Below, piece by piece: positions 1 to 9,326 of a stretch of 64,000 nt of DNA. Positions within the stretch are counted from its first letter, which is position 1. Each line of letters begins with the position of its first letter. Source of the stretch: Geminicoccus sp. (GTDB lineage Bacteria > Pseudomonadota > Alphaproteobacteria > UBA7985). Position numbers and translations under genes: made by a program. The stretch is taken from positions 62,001 through 126,000 of the forward strand of contig PAPT01000005.1 of NCBI GenBank assembly GCA_002708995.1. The letters run 5' to 3'. The notes under the pieces were generated by a model. That model searched no databases, was not told where the DNA came from, and saw nothing but the letters and a program-made list of their open reading frames with translations.

Positions 1-442
1 CGATGTCGGTGGTGGCGGGCTGCTGACCGAAGAGCGGCTGGCCCAGCTGGCCGCAGCCGAGCAGTTCATTCTGACGCTGAGCAAGGACGGGCTGGGCAAG
101 CGTACCAGCGCCTACGAGTTCCGGGCCATGGGCCGGGGCAACCAGGGCGTGGCCGCGATCGACGTCAGCCGTGCCGGGGGCGAAAACGCCCGCGTGGCGG
201 CCAGCTTCGCGGTGCAGGACGGCGACCAGCTGATGCTGGTGACCGATGCCGGTATGATGATCCGGACCTCGGTCGACGAAATCAGGATCGCCGGGCGGAC
301 CACCCGCGGGGTGTTCGTCTTCCGTGTCGCCGAGGGCGAGCAGATTGTATCCGTGGCCCGGCTCGACGACCCGGGGAACGACGAGGATGACGAGGACGGC
401 GACGTTAACGACGGCGGCGATGCTCCGTCTACCGAGGATTAG
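1..442 (+). CDS. gyrA: DNA gyrase subunit A, C-terminal fragment
   Basis: The frame is open from the left edge to a stop at 440-442, so only about 146 C-terminal residues are present. They read as the last blades of the GyrA beta-pinwheel, which wraps DNA during negative supercoiling. Typical segments are LGKRTSAYEFR followed by MGRGNQGVAAIDV, and GMMIRTSVDEIRIAGR. The protein ends in a strongly acidic tail (DDPGNDEDDEDGD and following residues); acidic tails of GyrA tune supercoiling activity in other bacteria. ParC is the main alternative, but a ParC C-domain usually lacks this regular blade pattern and tail. coaD follows 17 bases downstream on the same strand. Confidence 0.93.
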   Translation, partial: DVGGGGLLTEERLAQLAAAEQFILTLSKDGLGKRTSAYEFRAMGRGNQGVAAIDVSRAGGENARVAASFAVQDGDQLMLVTDAGMMIRTSVDEIRIAGRTTRGVFVFRVAEGEQIVSVARLDDPGNDEDDEDGDVNDGGDAPSTED

Positions 443-459
443 AAGAGGATAGCAGCGGC

Positions 460-954
460 ATGAGGCGAACCGGTCTGTACCCCGGCACTTTCGACCCCGT
501 CACCAACGGGCATCTGGACATCATGATGCGCGCAGCCAGTGTGGTCGATCACCTCATTGTCGCCGTGGCCAACAGCCCCGGTAAAAACCCCGCCTTCACC
601 CCGCCAGAGCGCGTGCAGCTGATCCGGGATCTGATCGACGCCAATGACTTCGGTGAGTGCGAGGTCGAGGTTCGCTCCTTCGGCTCTTTGCTGATGCACT
701 TTGCCGACGAGGTCGGCGCGTCGCTGATCATCCGGGGTCTGCGCGCGGTGTCAGACTTCGAATACGAATTTCAGCTTGCCACCATGAACAAGCACCTGAA
801 CCCCAAGGTTGATACCGTGTTCCTGACGGCCGCGGAGAACCACCAGTTCATCGCGTCGTCGCTGGTCAAGGAAATCGCCAGTCTGGGCGGTGATGTCACC
901 GATTTTGTCCCTGACGTGGTGCTGCGGGCACTCAAGATCCGCTACCCGGTCTGA
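460..954 (+). CDS. coaD: Phosphopantetheine adenylyltransferase
   Basis: CoaD transfers AMP from ATP to 4'-phosphopantetheine, the fourth step of cytosolic coenzyme A synthesis. The 164-residue length is usual for the bacterial enzyme. The nucleotidyltransferase signature GTFDPVTNGH lies at residues 9-18, with the substrate-site segment RGLRAVSDFEYEFQ near residues 91-104 and the ATP-site ASSLVKEIA near residues 130-138. GAGGA sits ten bases before the ATG. The gene follows gyrA closely and is probably cotranscribed with it. Confidence 0.96.
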   Translation: MRRTGLYPGTFDPVTNGHLDIMMRAASVVDHLIVAVANSPGKNPAFTPPERVQLIRDLIDANDFGECEVEVRSFGSLLMHFADEVGASLIIRGLRAVSDFEYEFQLATMNKHLNPKVDTVFLTAAENHQFIASSLVKEIASLGGDVTDFVPDVVLRALKIRYPV

Positions 955-1209
955 GCCTGTTCCCTGCACTCAGCCCGCTTAAAGGGCCGCAAAAGCACGA
1001 GCCTGCGCTGTACCGCCCATGCGACGGCATGGGGGCGGGATCGATGCCAAATTGACGCGGTTGCTGCGCGAAATCGACGCCAGACCGTCCCCAGCCCGTC
1101 AGTGGGCGTGATTAACCCCAGAAATGCGTCGGCCCGGTCTGGCGCTGCGGGGGAAAAGCCTTAGTCTCTTGGGTCGATTTAACTGAACCTGAACCCGATC
1201 GGCCTCCCT
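955..1209. other. coaD-uvrA intergenic region with one GC hairpin
   Basis: No gene is seen in these 255 bases. A hairpin can form at 1013-1038 (ATGC, loop GACG, GCAT, extended by CCGCCC/GGGCGG with a two-base bulge). It has no following T run, so it is at best a weak terminator for coaD. The bases just before uvrA contain GAAC twice, but with a 2-base gap, which does not match the alphaproteobacterial LexA box (GTTC-N7-GTTC). Confidence 0.4.
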
Positions 1210-4065
1210 ATGCCTTCGAAGAAGACCGGCTTCGCCGCCAACGAAAGCCCCTACATTTCCGTGCGTGGGGCGCGCGAGCATAACTTGCGTGGGGTCAACA
1301 TCGACCTGCCGCGCAATCAGCTGGTGGTAATCACCGGATTGTCCGGATCGGGCAAATCCTCGCTCGCTTTTGATACTATTTATGCGGAGGGTCAGCGCCG
1401 CTACGTCGAGAGCCTCTCGGCCTACGCCCGGCAGTTCCTGGAAATGATGGAAAAGCCCGATGTCGACAGCATCGAGGGACTGTCTCCGGCGATTTCGATC
1501 GAGCAGAAGACCACGTCGAAGAACCCGCGCTCAACCGTGGGCACAGTGACGGAAATCTACGACTATCTGCGCCTGCTCTACGCCCGGGTCGGCGTTCCCT
1601 ACTCGCCGGCCACCGGCCTACCGATCGAGAGCCAGACCATCAGCCAAATGGTCGACCGAACCATCGAGAAGGGCGAAGGCGCGCGGCTGTATCTGCTGGC
1701 GCCGATCGTGCGCGGGCGCAAGGGCGAGTACCGCAAAGAGCTTGCCGAGTTGCAGAAGCGCGGCTTCCAGCGGGTCAAGATCGACGATGTAATGTACCTG
1801 ATCGAAGAAGCCCCGGCGCTGGACAAGAAGTTCAAGCACACCATCGAGGTCGTGGTCGACCGGGTGGTGCTCAAGGAAGGCATGGAACAACGGCTGGCCG
1901 ACAGCTTTGAGACCGCGCTCGAACTGGCCGACGGGCTGGCGATCATCGAGGATGCCAAGACTGAGGAGCGGACGACCTTCTCCGCCAAGTTTGCCTGCCC
2001 GGTCAGCGGCTTTACCATCGACGAGATCGAGCCGCGGCTGTTCTCTTTCAACAACCCCTTCGGCGCCTGTCCTTCGTGCGATGGGCTGGGTCACCAGCTG
2101 TTCTTTGACCCGGATCTGGTGGTGCCGGTGCGGGGGCTGAGCCTCCGCGAAGGCGCGCTGGCGCCCTGGGCCAACAGCTCGTCGAAGTACTACATGCAGA
2201 CGCTGGATGCGATCAGCGCCCATTTCGGCTTCGATCTGAATACGCCCTTCGACGAGCTGCGGAAAGGCGACTGCGAAATCCTGCTCTACGGGTCGGGCGA
2301 CGAGGCCGTGACCATGATTTACGACGACGGCACCCGCGCCTACCGCACCACGCGGCCGTTCGAGGGGCTGATCAACAATATGGATCGGCGTTACCGCGAG
2401 ACCGACAGCGACTGGGTGCGCGAAGAGCTGGGCAAGTACCAGAACCGCCGAGCCTGCGACAGCTGCGGGGGCTACCGGCTCAAGGAAGAAGCGCTGGTGG
2501 TCAAGATCGACGACCTGCACATCGGTCGGGTCAGCGAGATGTCGATTGGCGAGGCTGATGCCTGGTTCCGGGCCCTGCCCGACCGGCTGAGCGGCAAGCA
2601 GGGCGAGATTGCCGAGCGCATCCTCAAGGAGATCCAGGAGCGGCTGGGCTTCCTGAACAACGTCGGGCTGTCCTATCTGACACTCTCACGCGGGTCGGCG
2701 ACCCTATCGGGGGGAGAGAGCCAGCGCATCCGTCTGGCCTCGCAGATCGGCTCGGGGCTGACCGGGGTGCTGTACGTGCTCGACGAGCCGTCGATCGGCC
2801 TGCACCAGCGCGACAACGACCGCCTGCTGGAGACCCTGACCCGGCTCCGGGATCTGGGCAACACCGTGCTGGTGGTCGAGCACGACGAGGACGCGATCCG
2901 GGCGGCTGACTATCTGGTCGATATGGGTCCGGGTGCCGGTGTCCACGGCGGTCAGGTGGTGGCTGAGGGCACCCCGGCCAAGGTCGAGAAAGCCAAGGCA
3001 TCGATCACTGGTCAGTACCTCAGCGGCGCCCGCACCATACCGGTGCCGGCGAAGCGCCGACCGCGCAAGACCGGACGGGCGCTGCGGATCGAGGGCGCGC
3101 GGGCGAACAATCTTGACGAGCTGACGGTCGAGTTCCCGATGGGGATCATGACCTGTGTCACCGGGGTATCCGGCTCGGGCAAGTCCACGCTGACGCTGGA
3201 GACGCTGCACAAGGCGCTGGCCCGCCATCTGCACGGCTCCCGCGACACCCCCGGCGCCCACGACGCCATCCTGGGCATGGATCAGGTCGATAAGATCATC
3301 GTCATCGACCAGTCGCCCATCGGGCGAACGCCCCGGTCCAACCCGGCGACCTATACCGGCGCCTTCGGCCCTATCCGCGACTGGTTTACGGGCCTGCCTG
3401 AATCCAAGGCCCGCGGCTACAAGCCCGGTCGCTTCTCATTCAACGTCAAGGGCGGGCGCTGCGAGGCCTGTCAGGGCGATGGTCTGATCAAGATCGAGAT
3501 GCACTTTCTCCCCGACATCTACGTCCAATGCGACGTCTGTAAGGGGAAGCGCTATAACCGTGAGACGCTAGAAGTCCGGTTCAAGGACAAGTCCATCGCC
3601 GACGTGCTGGATATGACCGTCGAAGACGCGGTGGAGTTCTTCAAGGCGGTGCCTTCGATCCGGTCGAAGATGGAGATGCTGGCCGAGGTCGGCCTGACCT
3701 ACATCAAGGTGGGTCAGTCTGCGACCACCCTGTCAGGTGGTGAGGCCCAGCGGGTCAAGCTGTCCAAGGAGCTGTCGAAACGGTCGACGGGCAAGACGGT
3801 CTACATCCTCGATGAACCCACGACCGGCCTGCATTTTCACGATGTCGCCAAGCTACTCGAGGTGCTGCATCGGCTGACCGACCAGGGCAACACGGTGATC
3901 GTCATCGAGCACAACCTCGAAGTCATAAAAACCGCGGACTGGATAATCGACATTGGTCCAGAGGGCGGATCCGGCGGCGGACGCGTCGTGGCCGAAGGCA
4001 CGCCTGAAGAGGTGGCAGCCAGCGACGCGGGCCATACCAGCCGCTACCTGCGTCAACAGCTCTGA
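1210..4065 (+). CDS. uvrA: Excinuclease ABC subunit A
   Basis: UvrA is the damage-sensing ATPase of nucleotide excision repair and loads UvrB at lesions. The 951-residue protein has both ABC ATPase modules. The first Walker A is GLSGSGKS (43-50) and the signature is [14 protein letters not shown] followed by [12 protein letters not shown]. The second module has [21 protein letters not shown] and [12 protein letters not shown]. Zinc-binding cysteines are visible in ACPSCDG and in the pair CEACQGDG / CDVCKGKR. Start and length fit the family. No LexA box or clear Shine-Dalgarno sequence is seen upstream, so SOS control cannot be argued from this sequence. Confidence 0.98.
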   Translation: MPSKKTGFAANESPYISVRGAREHNLRGVNIDLPRNQLVVITGLSGSGKSSLAFDTIYAEGQRRYVESLSAYARQFLEMMEKPDVDSIEGLSPAISIEQKTTSKNPRSTVGTVTEIYDYLRLLYARVGVPYSPATGLPIESQTISQMVDRTIEKGEGARLYLLAPIVRGRKGEYRKELAELQKRGFQRVKIDDVMYLIEEAPALDKKFKHTIEVVVDRVVLKEGMEQRLADSFETALELADGLAIIEDAKTEERTTFSAKFACPVSGFTIDEIEPRLFSFNNPFGACPSCDGLGHQLFFDPDLVVPVRGLSLREGALAPWANSSSKYYMQTLDAISAHFGFDLNTPFDELRKGDCEILLYGSGDEAVTMIYDDGTRAYRTTRPFEGLINNMDRRYRETDSDWVREELGKYQNRRACDSCGGYRLKEEALVVKIDDLHIGRVSEMSIGEADAWFRALPDRLSGKQGEIAERILKEIQERLGFLNNVGLSYLTLSRGSATLSGGESQRIRLASQIGSGLTGVLYVLDEPSIGLHQRDNDRLLETLTRLRDLGNTVLVVEHDEDAIRAADYLVDMGPGAGVHGGQVVAEGTPAKVEKAKASITGQYLSGARTIPVPAKRRPRKTGRALRIEGARANNLDELTVEFPMGIMTCVTGVSGSGKSTLTLETLHKALARHLHGSRDTPGAHDAILGMDQVDKIIVIDQSPIGRTPRSNPATYTGAFGPIRDWFTGLPESKARGYKPGRFSFNVKGGRCEACQGDGLIKIEMHFLPDIYVQCDVCKGKRYNRETLEVRFKDKSIADVLDMTVEDAVEFFKAVPSIRSKMEMLAEVGLTYIKVGQSATTLSGGEAQRVKLSKELSKRSTGKTVYILDEPTTGLHFHDVAKLLEVLHRLTDQGNTVIVIEHNLEVIKTADWIIDIGPEGGSGGGRVVAEGTPEEVAASDAGHTSRYLRQQL

Positions 4066-4546
4066 GCCTGGCCGGACCGGGGTTGCATACCCGGGCCTGG
4101 GTTGCACGCTGGGGCTGGGGGCGCTCCGCGCCCCTCAGCCCTCGCGCGCACAGCCCACGCAGCAGGGCCAATGCACCCTAGCGACAGCCGGGCTCTGGCG
4201 CCTGCAGGCCTTTTTATCGAACAAGAAGGGGCGCTGCCCCGCAAGGTCGCTGGCGCGCGGCCTCCATCCGTGGTGCTGCGCACCAACCCTGCCGGCCTCA
4301 CTCCCCACGTTCGCCACGTGGCAGGGGTTCAGGCAAGCTGAACCCCCTATCGATGGCAGGCTGTGATGACAGAGCAACCTTCGACCAACCAGCAGGCATG
4401 GAGGGCGGAGCCCGACCGGCGACAGGGTCGCCGATCTGGTTGCGCGGGGGCGGTTCGAAGGGCGCGAAGCGCCCGAGAAACGACCACGCCACCCGGATCT
4501 GTTGCATGGCAAGAGACAAGTTAATCAGCGAATGAATGTTCCGCCC
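4066..4546. repeat. Gene-free interval with five GC-rich inverted repeats
   Basis: About 480 bases lie between convergent uvrA (+) and the methyltransferase gene (-), with no credible gene. Hairpins are visible at 4117-4134 (GGGGCGC/GCGCCCC type), 4228-4240 (GGGGC-GCT-GCCCC), 4324-4346 (GGGGTTCAG-GCAAG-CTGAACCCC, nine perfect pairs), 4417-4433 (CGGCGAC-AGG-GTCGCCG) and 4460-4474 (GGGCGC-GAA-GCGCCC). None carries a T run. They may be REP-like elements, or the remains of a degraded sequence that also ends transcription from both sides. Confidence 0.5.
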
Positions 4547-5227
4547 TCAGCGGATCAGGTACGAGACCTGGCTTTCGAAATTGAAGCGACGTAAATCAAG
4601 TGCCTCAGCACCGATCACCTCGAGCGCAGCGCGCGTTTCGCCGGGAAACTCGGGAAAGGCCAGCTGGTCAAAAGCCAGCACCGATCCCTTGGGCATAAGC
4701 GGCCACAGCACCCGCAGCGCCGCTGCCGTCGGCCGGTACAGGCAAAGATCGACATAGACCAGCGCGATCAGCAACTGCGGGTTGGCCTCGATAAAAGCCG
4801 GCAGCGTTTCCTCGACATCGCCGACGACCAGTTCGACGCGGGGCACTTGCCCAAGAAACCGATCCTGATCGTGGTCAGCAATCGCCTGTTGCAGCCGCTC
4901 CAGATCGCCCTTCAGTCGCCCGGGACGGGCGTTTCGATCGGCCTTGGCCCGGTCCACCTCGTCGACCGCCGGAAAACCGTCAAAGGTGTCAAAACCATAG
5001 ATGCGCCGGGCGACGTGATTGGGCTCAAGGTTGGAGACAATATGGGCGAAGGACATCAGACCCTGACCGTGCTGCACCCCCAGTTCGAGGATCACGCCCG
5101 GACGGTTAGCGATCAGCTTGAACAACTCGTAGCGGGTGATGAAGGCCAGCATATCTCGGCGCCCTGCGGACAGGGCAAAGGGCGGCTTTGACGCTGAAGT
5201 CTGATTGGATGCGTGGTCTTGGGTCAC
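4547..5227 (-). CDS. TylF/MycF-type class I SAM-dependent methyltransferase
   Basis: This is probably an O-methyltransferase of the macrocin/TylF family; the substrate cannot be told. The SAM-binding glycine motif ILELGVQHGQG is followed by an acidic GFDTFDGFP segment. The motif ALVYVDLCLY and then PKGSVLAFDQL resembles the metal- and catalytic-site region of TylF enzymes. The frame is open further upstream, but earlier starts would overlap tRNA-His, so I take GTG at 5227 (226 residues). ATG at 5152 is an alternative, but it would cut into residues (SAGRRDMLAF) that look like the family's N-terminal helix. The gene ends in the hairpin-rich gap and has no evident partner. Confidence 0.72.
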   Translation of the reverse strand: MTQDHASNQTSASKPPFALSAGRRDMLAFITRYELFKLIANRPGVILELGVQHGQGLMSFAHIVSNLEPNHVARRIYGFDTFDGFPAVDEVDRAKADRNARPGRLKGDLERLQQAIADHDQDRFLGQVPRVELVVGDVEETLPAFIEANPQLLIALVYVDLCLYRPTAAALRVLWPLMPKGSVLAFDQLAFPEFPGETRAALEVIGAEALDLRRFNFESQVSYLIR

Positions 5228-5250
5228 AGGCCGGGTTTCTCCCGGAAAAA

Positions 5251-5328
5251 TGGGGCGACTGATGGGGCTCGAACCCACGACCCCCGGTACCACAAACCGG
5301 TGCTCTAACCAGCTGAGCTACAGTCGCC
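5251..5328 (-). tRNA. tRNA-His (GTG)
   Basis: Read on the minus strand this folds as a cloverleaf. The extra G(-1) typical of tRNA-His pairs with C73. The acceptor stem is GCGACTG/CAGTCGC, the anticodon stem CCGGT/ACCGG encloses loop TTGTGGT (anticodon GTG), and the T arm is GTGGG-TTCGAGC-CCCAT. CCA is encoded at the 3' end. A five-pair hairpin (CCGGG-AGAAA-CCCGG) lies just after it, before the methyltransferase start. Confidence 0.96.
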
Positions 5329-5340
5329 ATCAAGACCGCT

Positions 5341-5369
5341 TCGATACGTCAGACGGTGGGGCGGGTCAA
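5341..5369 (-). promoter_or_regulatory. Probable sigma-70 promoter of tRNA-His
   Basis: On the minus strand TTGACC (5364-5369) is separated by exactly 17 bases from TATCGA (5341-5346). The mature tRNA 5' end lies 12 bases beyond the -10 box. Confidence 0.6.
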
Positions 5370-6005
<636 letters not shown>

Positions 6006-6117
6006 CAGACCGGCCGTTGCACCCGGCCACGCCTGACAAGGGGTCGTTCAGGCCCCGCACCTGCATTCCTGAACACCAATCTCAAAGTGAACCAGAACGA
6101 CCAAGAAAGGATAGGGC

Positions 6118-7527
6118 ATGACCACCTATGCTGATATCAGAAAGATGATCGAAGAGAACGACGTTGAGTACATCGACGTGCGCTTCACCGATCCCCGCGG
6201 CAAGCTGCAGCACCTCGCCATGTGCGAGCACGCGATGGACGAAGACGCGTTCAACGAAGGCATCCTGTTCGACGGCTCTTCGATCGCGGGCTGGAAAGCC
6301 ATCAACGAGTCCGACATGCTGCTCGTGCCCGACATGGATACGGCGGTGATGGACCCCTTCACCGCGCAGCCACAGCTGATCATCTTCTGTGACGTCAAGG
6401 ACCCAATCACCGGCGAGTTCTACTCCCGCGACCCACGGGGCACCGCGAAGAAGGCCGAGCAATTCGTCAAGGACAGCGGCGCGGGCACCGACGTGTTCTT
6501 CGGTCCTGAAGCCGAGTTCTTCATGTTCGACGATGTTCGCTTCTCGGTCGAAATGAACCGTTCGTTCTTCGAGTTCTACTCCGAAGAAGGCCCATACGCC
6601 TCCGGAGACGAAATGGAAGGCGGCAACATGGGCCACCGTCCGGGCGTCAAGGGCGGCTACTTCCCGGTCAACCCGATCGACCAGTCCGGCGACATCCGCG
6701 CTGAGATGACCTCGACCCTGCTGGCCATGGGCGTGGACATGGACAAGCACCACCACGAGGTGGCGCCCTCCCAGCACGAGCTGGGCATGACCTTCGACCA
6801 CCTGACCCGGGTTGCCGACAAGCTGCAGCTCTACAAGTACGTGGTGCACAACGTCGCCGCGTCCTACGGCAAGTCCGCAACCTTCATGCCCAAGCCTGTC
6901 CAGGGCGATAACGGCACCGGCATGCACTGTCACCAGTCGATCTGGAAAGACGGTCAGCCGCTGTTCGCCGGCGACAAGTACGCAGGCCTGTCCCAGGAAG
7001 CGCTGTGGTACATCGGCGGTGTTCTCAAGCACGCCAAGGCACTCAACGCCTTCACCAACCCGTCGACCAACTCCTACAAGCGTCTGGTTCCGGGCTTTGA
7101 AGCACCGGTGCTGCTCGCCTACTCTGCACGCAACCGTTCGGCATCGTGCCGGATCCCGTTCGGCTCTTCGCCGAAGGCCAAGCGCATGGAAATCCGCTTC
7201 CCGGATCCGACCGCGAACCCATACCTGTGTTTCTCCGCCATGCTGATGGCAGGCCTCGACGGCATCAATAACAAGATCGACCCGGGCGACCCGCGCGACG
7301 AAGATCTGTACGAGCTGTCCGACGAGGAACTGAAGGACATTCCGACCGTCTGTGGCTCCCTGCGCGAAGCGCTGGACTCGCTCAAGGCGGACCACGACTT
7401 CCTGCTCGAAGGTGGCGTGTTCACCAAGGATCAGATCGAGGCTTACATCGACCTGAAGATGGAAGAAGTGGTGGAGTTCGAATTCGCGCCACACCCAGTC
7501 GAGTTCAAGATGTACTACTCGGTCTAG
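6118..7527 (+). CDS. glnA: Type I glutamine synthetase
   Basis: GlnA makes glutamine from glutamate, ammonia and ATP in the cytosol as a dodecamer. The 469 residues match the GSI-beta class. Visible motifs are DGSSIAGW, the metal and glutamate site NGTGMHCHQS, and SARNRSASCRIP. Tyr398 in EDLYELS corresponds to the adenylylation site (Tyr397 in E. coli), so control by GlnE is expected. AAGGA lies six bases before the ATG. It follows glnB and is closed by a strong terminator. Confidence 0.98.
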   Translation: MTTYADIRKMIEENDVEYIDVRFTDPRGKLQHLAMCEHAMDEDAFNEGILFDGSSIAGWKAINESDMLLVPDMDTAVMDPFTAQPQLIIFCDVKDPITGEFYSRDPRGTAKKAEQFVKDSGAGTDVFFGPEAEFFMFDDVRFSVEMNRSFFEFYSEEGPYASGDEMEGGNMGHRPGVKGGYFPVNPIDQSGDIRAEMTSTLLAMGVDMDKHHHEVAPSQHELGMTFDHLTRVADKLQLYKYVVHNVAASYGKSATFMPKPVQGDNGTGMHCHQSIWKDGQPLFAGDKYAGLSQEALWYIGGVLKHAKALNAFTNPSTNSYKRLVPGFEAPVLLAYSARNRSASCRIPFGSSPKAKRMEIRFPDPTANPYLCFSAMLMAGLDGINNKIDPGDPRDEDLYELSDEELKDIPTVCGSLREALDSLKADHDFLLEGGVFTKDQIEAYIDLKMEEVVEFEFAPHPVEFKMYYSV

Positions 7528-7604
7528 GCCGACTGCGCAGACCCGGCGACAGGGACAGGCCGCGCCGTGGCCTACCCTCCCACCGGTTCAAGGTACAATG
7601 GATC

Positions 7605-7630
7605 AAGGGTCGCTTCGGCGACCCTTTTTT
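7605..7630 (+). terminator. Rho-independent terminator of glnA
   Basis: AAGGGTCGC (7605-7613), a stable TTCG tetraloop, GCGACCCTT (7618-7626), then a run of T to 7630. This is the clearest intrinsic terminator in the window. Confidence 0.93.
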
Positions 7631-7770
7631 CATGGAGCGCCTCTGCTTCATGCTTCGTGCAGCATGGGCGCGCCTCAAGCCCGGGGGAAAAGCGTCGTTC
7701 GGCTGGCATTGACCCGACTTGTGCGGTATGCCCCGAACCGGCTTGCTGGGCTGGCATCAACCCGGTACGA

Positions 7771-8337
7771 TTAGCGGACCGTCGAAGCCGCCGCTTCGAT
7801 CCGGCGCTTGACCGGTACCAGCGGTTGCAGATCGCCGTCGGTCAGGCCGATTAGCACCGAACGACCATCGGCGAGCACGCGGAAATGACCGTAGCGTGCA
7901 CCCTCGTAGGTCTCAGCCTGCCCGTCCTCGAACAGGAAGCTATCGGGCTTAACCGACAGGCGCCGACCAGCCTCCCCGACCCGGAGGATGACTTCGTCGG
8001 CACTGAGATCAGCCGATGCGTCACCCCTGCCCTGTTCGCCGCCTTCCCCGAGGTCAAGCCAGCGGCTGGCGGTCGCGACACCCCGACCATCGAGGGTAAA
8101 GACGGCCCGTGCATCGGCGATGCCGAGGCCCTCTCTGGGCGGCAGATCGACCTGCATATTCAGCGCCATGTAGTAGCCCTGGATCAGCGACAGTGGGTCG
8201 ACCGGGCGCAGCTCGACAAAGGCGTCGCGGCCGTTGGCGATGGTCTGCTCGTTGCGCCACACCATCCAGACCACGAACACCAGGGTCAGGAGCACGGACA
8301 GGCCGATCAGCAGTGGACGCAGGCGGGTGAAGCTCAT
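7771..8337 (-). CDS. GDYXXLXY domain membrane-anchored protein
   Basis: This 188-residue protein has one N-terminal membrane segment (about residues 9-27) and an extracytoplasmic domain. The family motif appears as SLIQGYYMALNMQV, with Tyr in place of the Asp of GDY. Function is unknown. In many genomes this family is encoded with DUF2157 and DUF4401 membrane proteins, as here: its start overlaps the end of the DUF4401 gene by four bases (ATGA), implying coupled translation. The C-terminal part (VSVKPDSF-like segment, then GHFRVLADGRSVLIGL) suggests a small beta-rich domain. Confidence 0.75.
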   Translation of the reverse strand: MSFTRLRPLLIGLSVLLTLVFVVWMVWRNEQTIANGRDAFVELRPVDPLSLIQGYYMALNMQVDLPPREGLGIADARAVFTLDGRGVATASRWLDLGEGGEQGRGDASADLSADEVILRVGEAGRRLSVKPDSFLFEDGQAETYEGARYGHFRVLADGRSVLIGLTDGDLQPLVPVKRRIEAAASTVR

Positions 8338-9326
8338 GAGCCGTCAGCCCCCTGCTGCTGCTGTAAGGCGACGCGACGGCCGACAACCACGGCACCTGCG
8401 GCGAGTCCGATGGCCAGTAGCGCGAACAGTCCGGCCTTGATGAGGAAAGAAACCTCGGCCTGACGGTAGGCGGCAATCAGAATCGCGATGAAGGCAATGA
8501 CGGCAAGAACCTGCAGCGCCTGCCCCCGCCATAGCCGGGCGAGCGCAAAGACCCCGGCGGGCACCAGCAGCTGGCACCAGGGCAGCCAGCCAAAATCCCC
8601 GCCCGCGCCAACACAGGCAGCAACCAGCAGGAAGAAGGCGGTACCATCGCGCAGCGTCCAGACCCGTGACCACCGCCGCTCGAGCAGCATCAGGCCCGCT
8701 AGCACCAGCAGCGCGGCGGTCACCGCCCACTGCATTTGCATCCGCAAGCTGTTCTGATCGACGTAGTCGAGGAACCCACCCGCGATCAGGACGCTGGCCT
8801 GCCCGAGCGCGCACCAGAGCACCACAAAGCCACCGACGGGGGCCATCAACCCCGCAATCAGCCGCCACAGCGGTTGCAAAAAGCCCCATTGCGACCCCAC
8901 CCCGGTCGCCATGACCGCGGCACCGGACAGTAACGGAAAGGCGTAGGCGTCATTAAAAGGATAGAGGGCAATGGCAATATGAAGGGTCGCGACGACGCCC
9001 AGCAGCGGCACCAGAAGAAACCCTGCGGAGGTCAGGAACAGTGGCTGGCTGGCCTGCTTTGCAGGATTCTGCAGGCTTCGGTCAACCACGGAAGCCAGGC
9101 CGAGAAAGATCAGACCCGGGACGATCAGCAAGGCCACACCCGTTTCCAGCATCCCGAAGTAGAGAAAGCCCAGTGGAATGGAGAGGGTACCGATCCCAAA
9201 CTGCAGCGCGGGCACCATCAGACCGCGCGCGACCCATGTACCCTTGCGGTGCTCACGCTGTCGCGCCAATGCCTCGGCGACGTCGGGCCGGTTGAGGCCT
9301 TCGATCCAGCGGTCGAGATCAGCCAT
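8334..9326 (-). CDS. DUF4401-like polytopic membrane protein
   Basis: The 330-residue protein has about ten hydrophobic segments and short loops, and no enzyme motif. The C-terminal segment YRQAEVSFLIKAGLFALLAIG resembles the conserved end of DUF4401. It is the middle gene of a three-gene unit: its start lies inside the last eight bases of the DUF2157 gene and its stop overlaps the GDYXXLXY start. Such tight packing implies a fixed-ratio membrane complex, whose role is unknown. Confidence 0.7.
   Translation of the reverse strand: MADLDRWIEGLNRPDVAEALARQREHRKGTWVARGLMVPALQFGIGTLSIPLGFLYFGMLETGVALLIVPGLIFLGLASVVDRSLQNPAKQASQPLFLTSAGFLLVPLLGVVATLHIAIALYPFNDAYAFPLLSGAAVMATGVGSQWGFLQPLWRLIAGLMAPVGGFVVLWCALGQASVLIAGGFLDYVDQNSLRMQMQWAVTAALLVLAGLMLLERRWSRVWTLRDGTAFFLLVAACVGAGGDFGWLPWCQLLVPAGVFALARLWRGQALQVLAVIAFIAILIAAYRQAEVSFLIKAGLFALLAIGLAAGAVVVGRRVALQQQQGADGS

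Noticed and set aside
1180-1209. Possible LexA (SOS) box before uvrA
   Set aside because: The two GAAC half-sites are two bases apart instead of seven.
3953-4366. 137-codon frame after uvrA
   Set aside because: It begins inside uvrA, is low complexity and lies over hairpins; no ribosome site.
6082-7494. 470-codon open frame antisense to glnA
   Set aside because: Composition is that of a mirrored high-GC codon pattern, with no recognisable domain and no ribosome site; glnA is certain.
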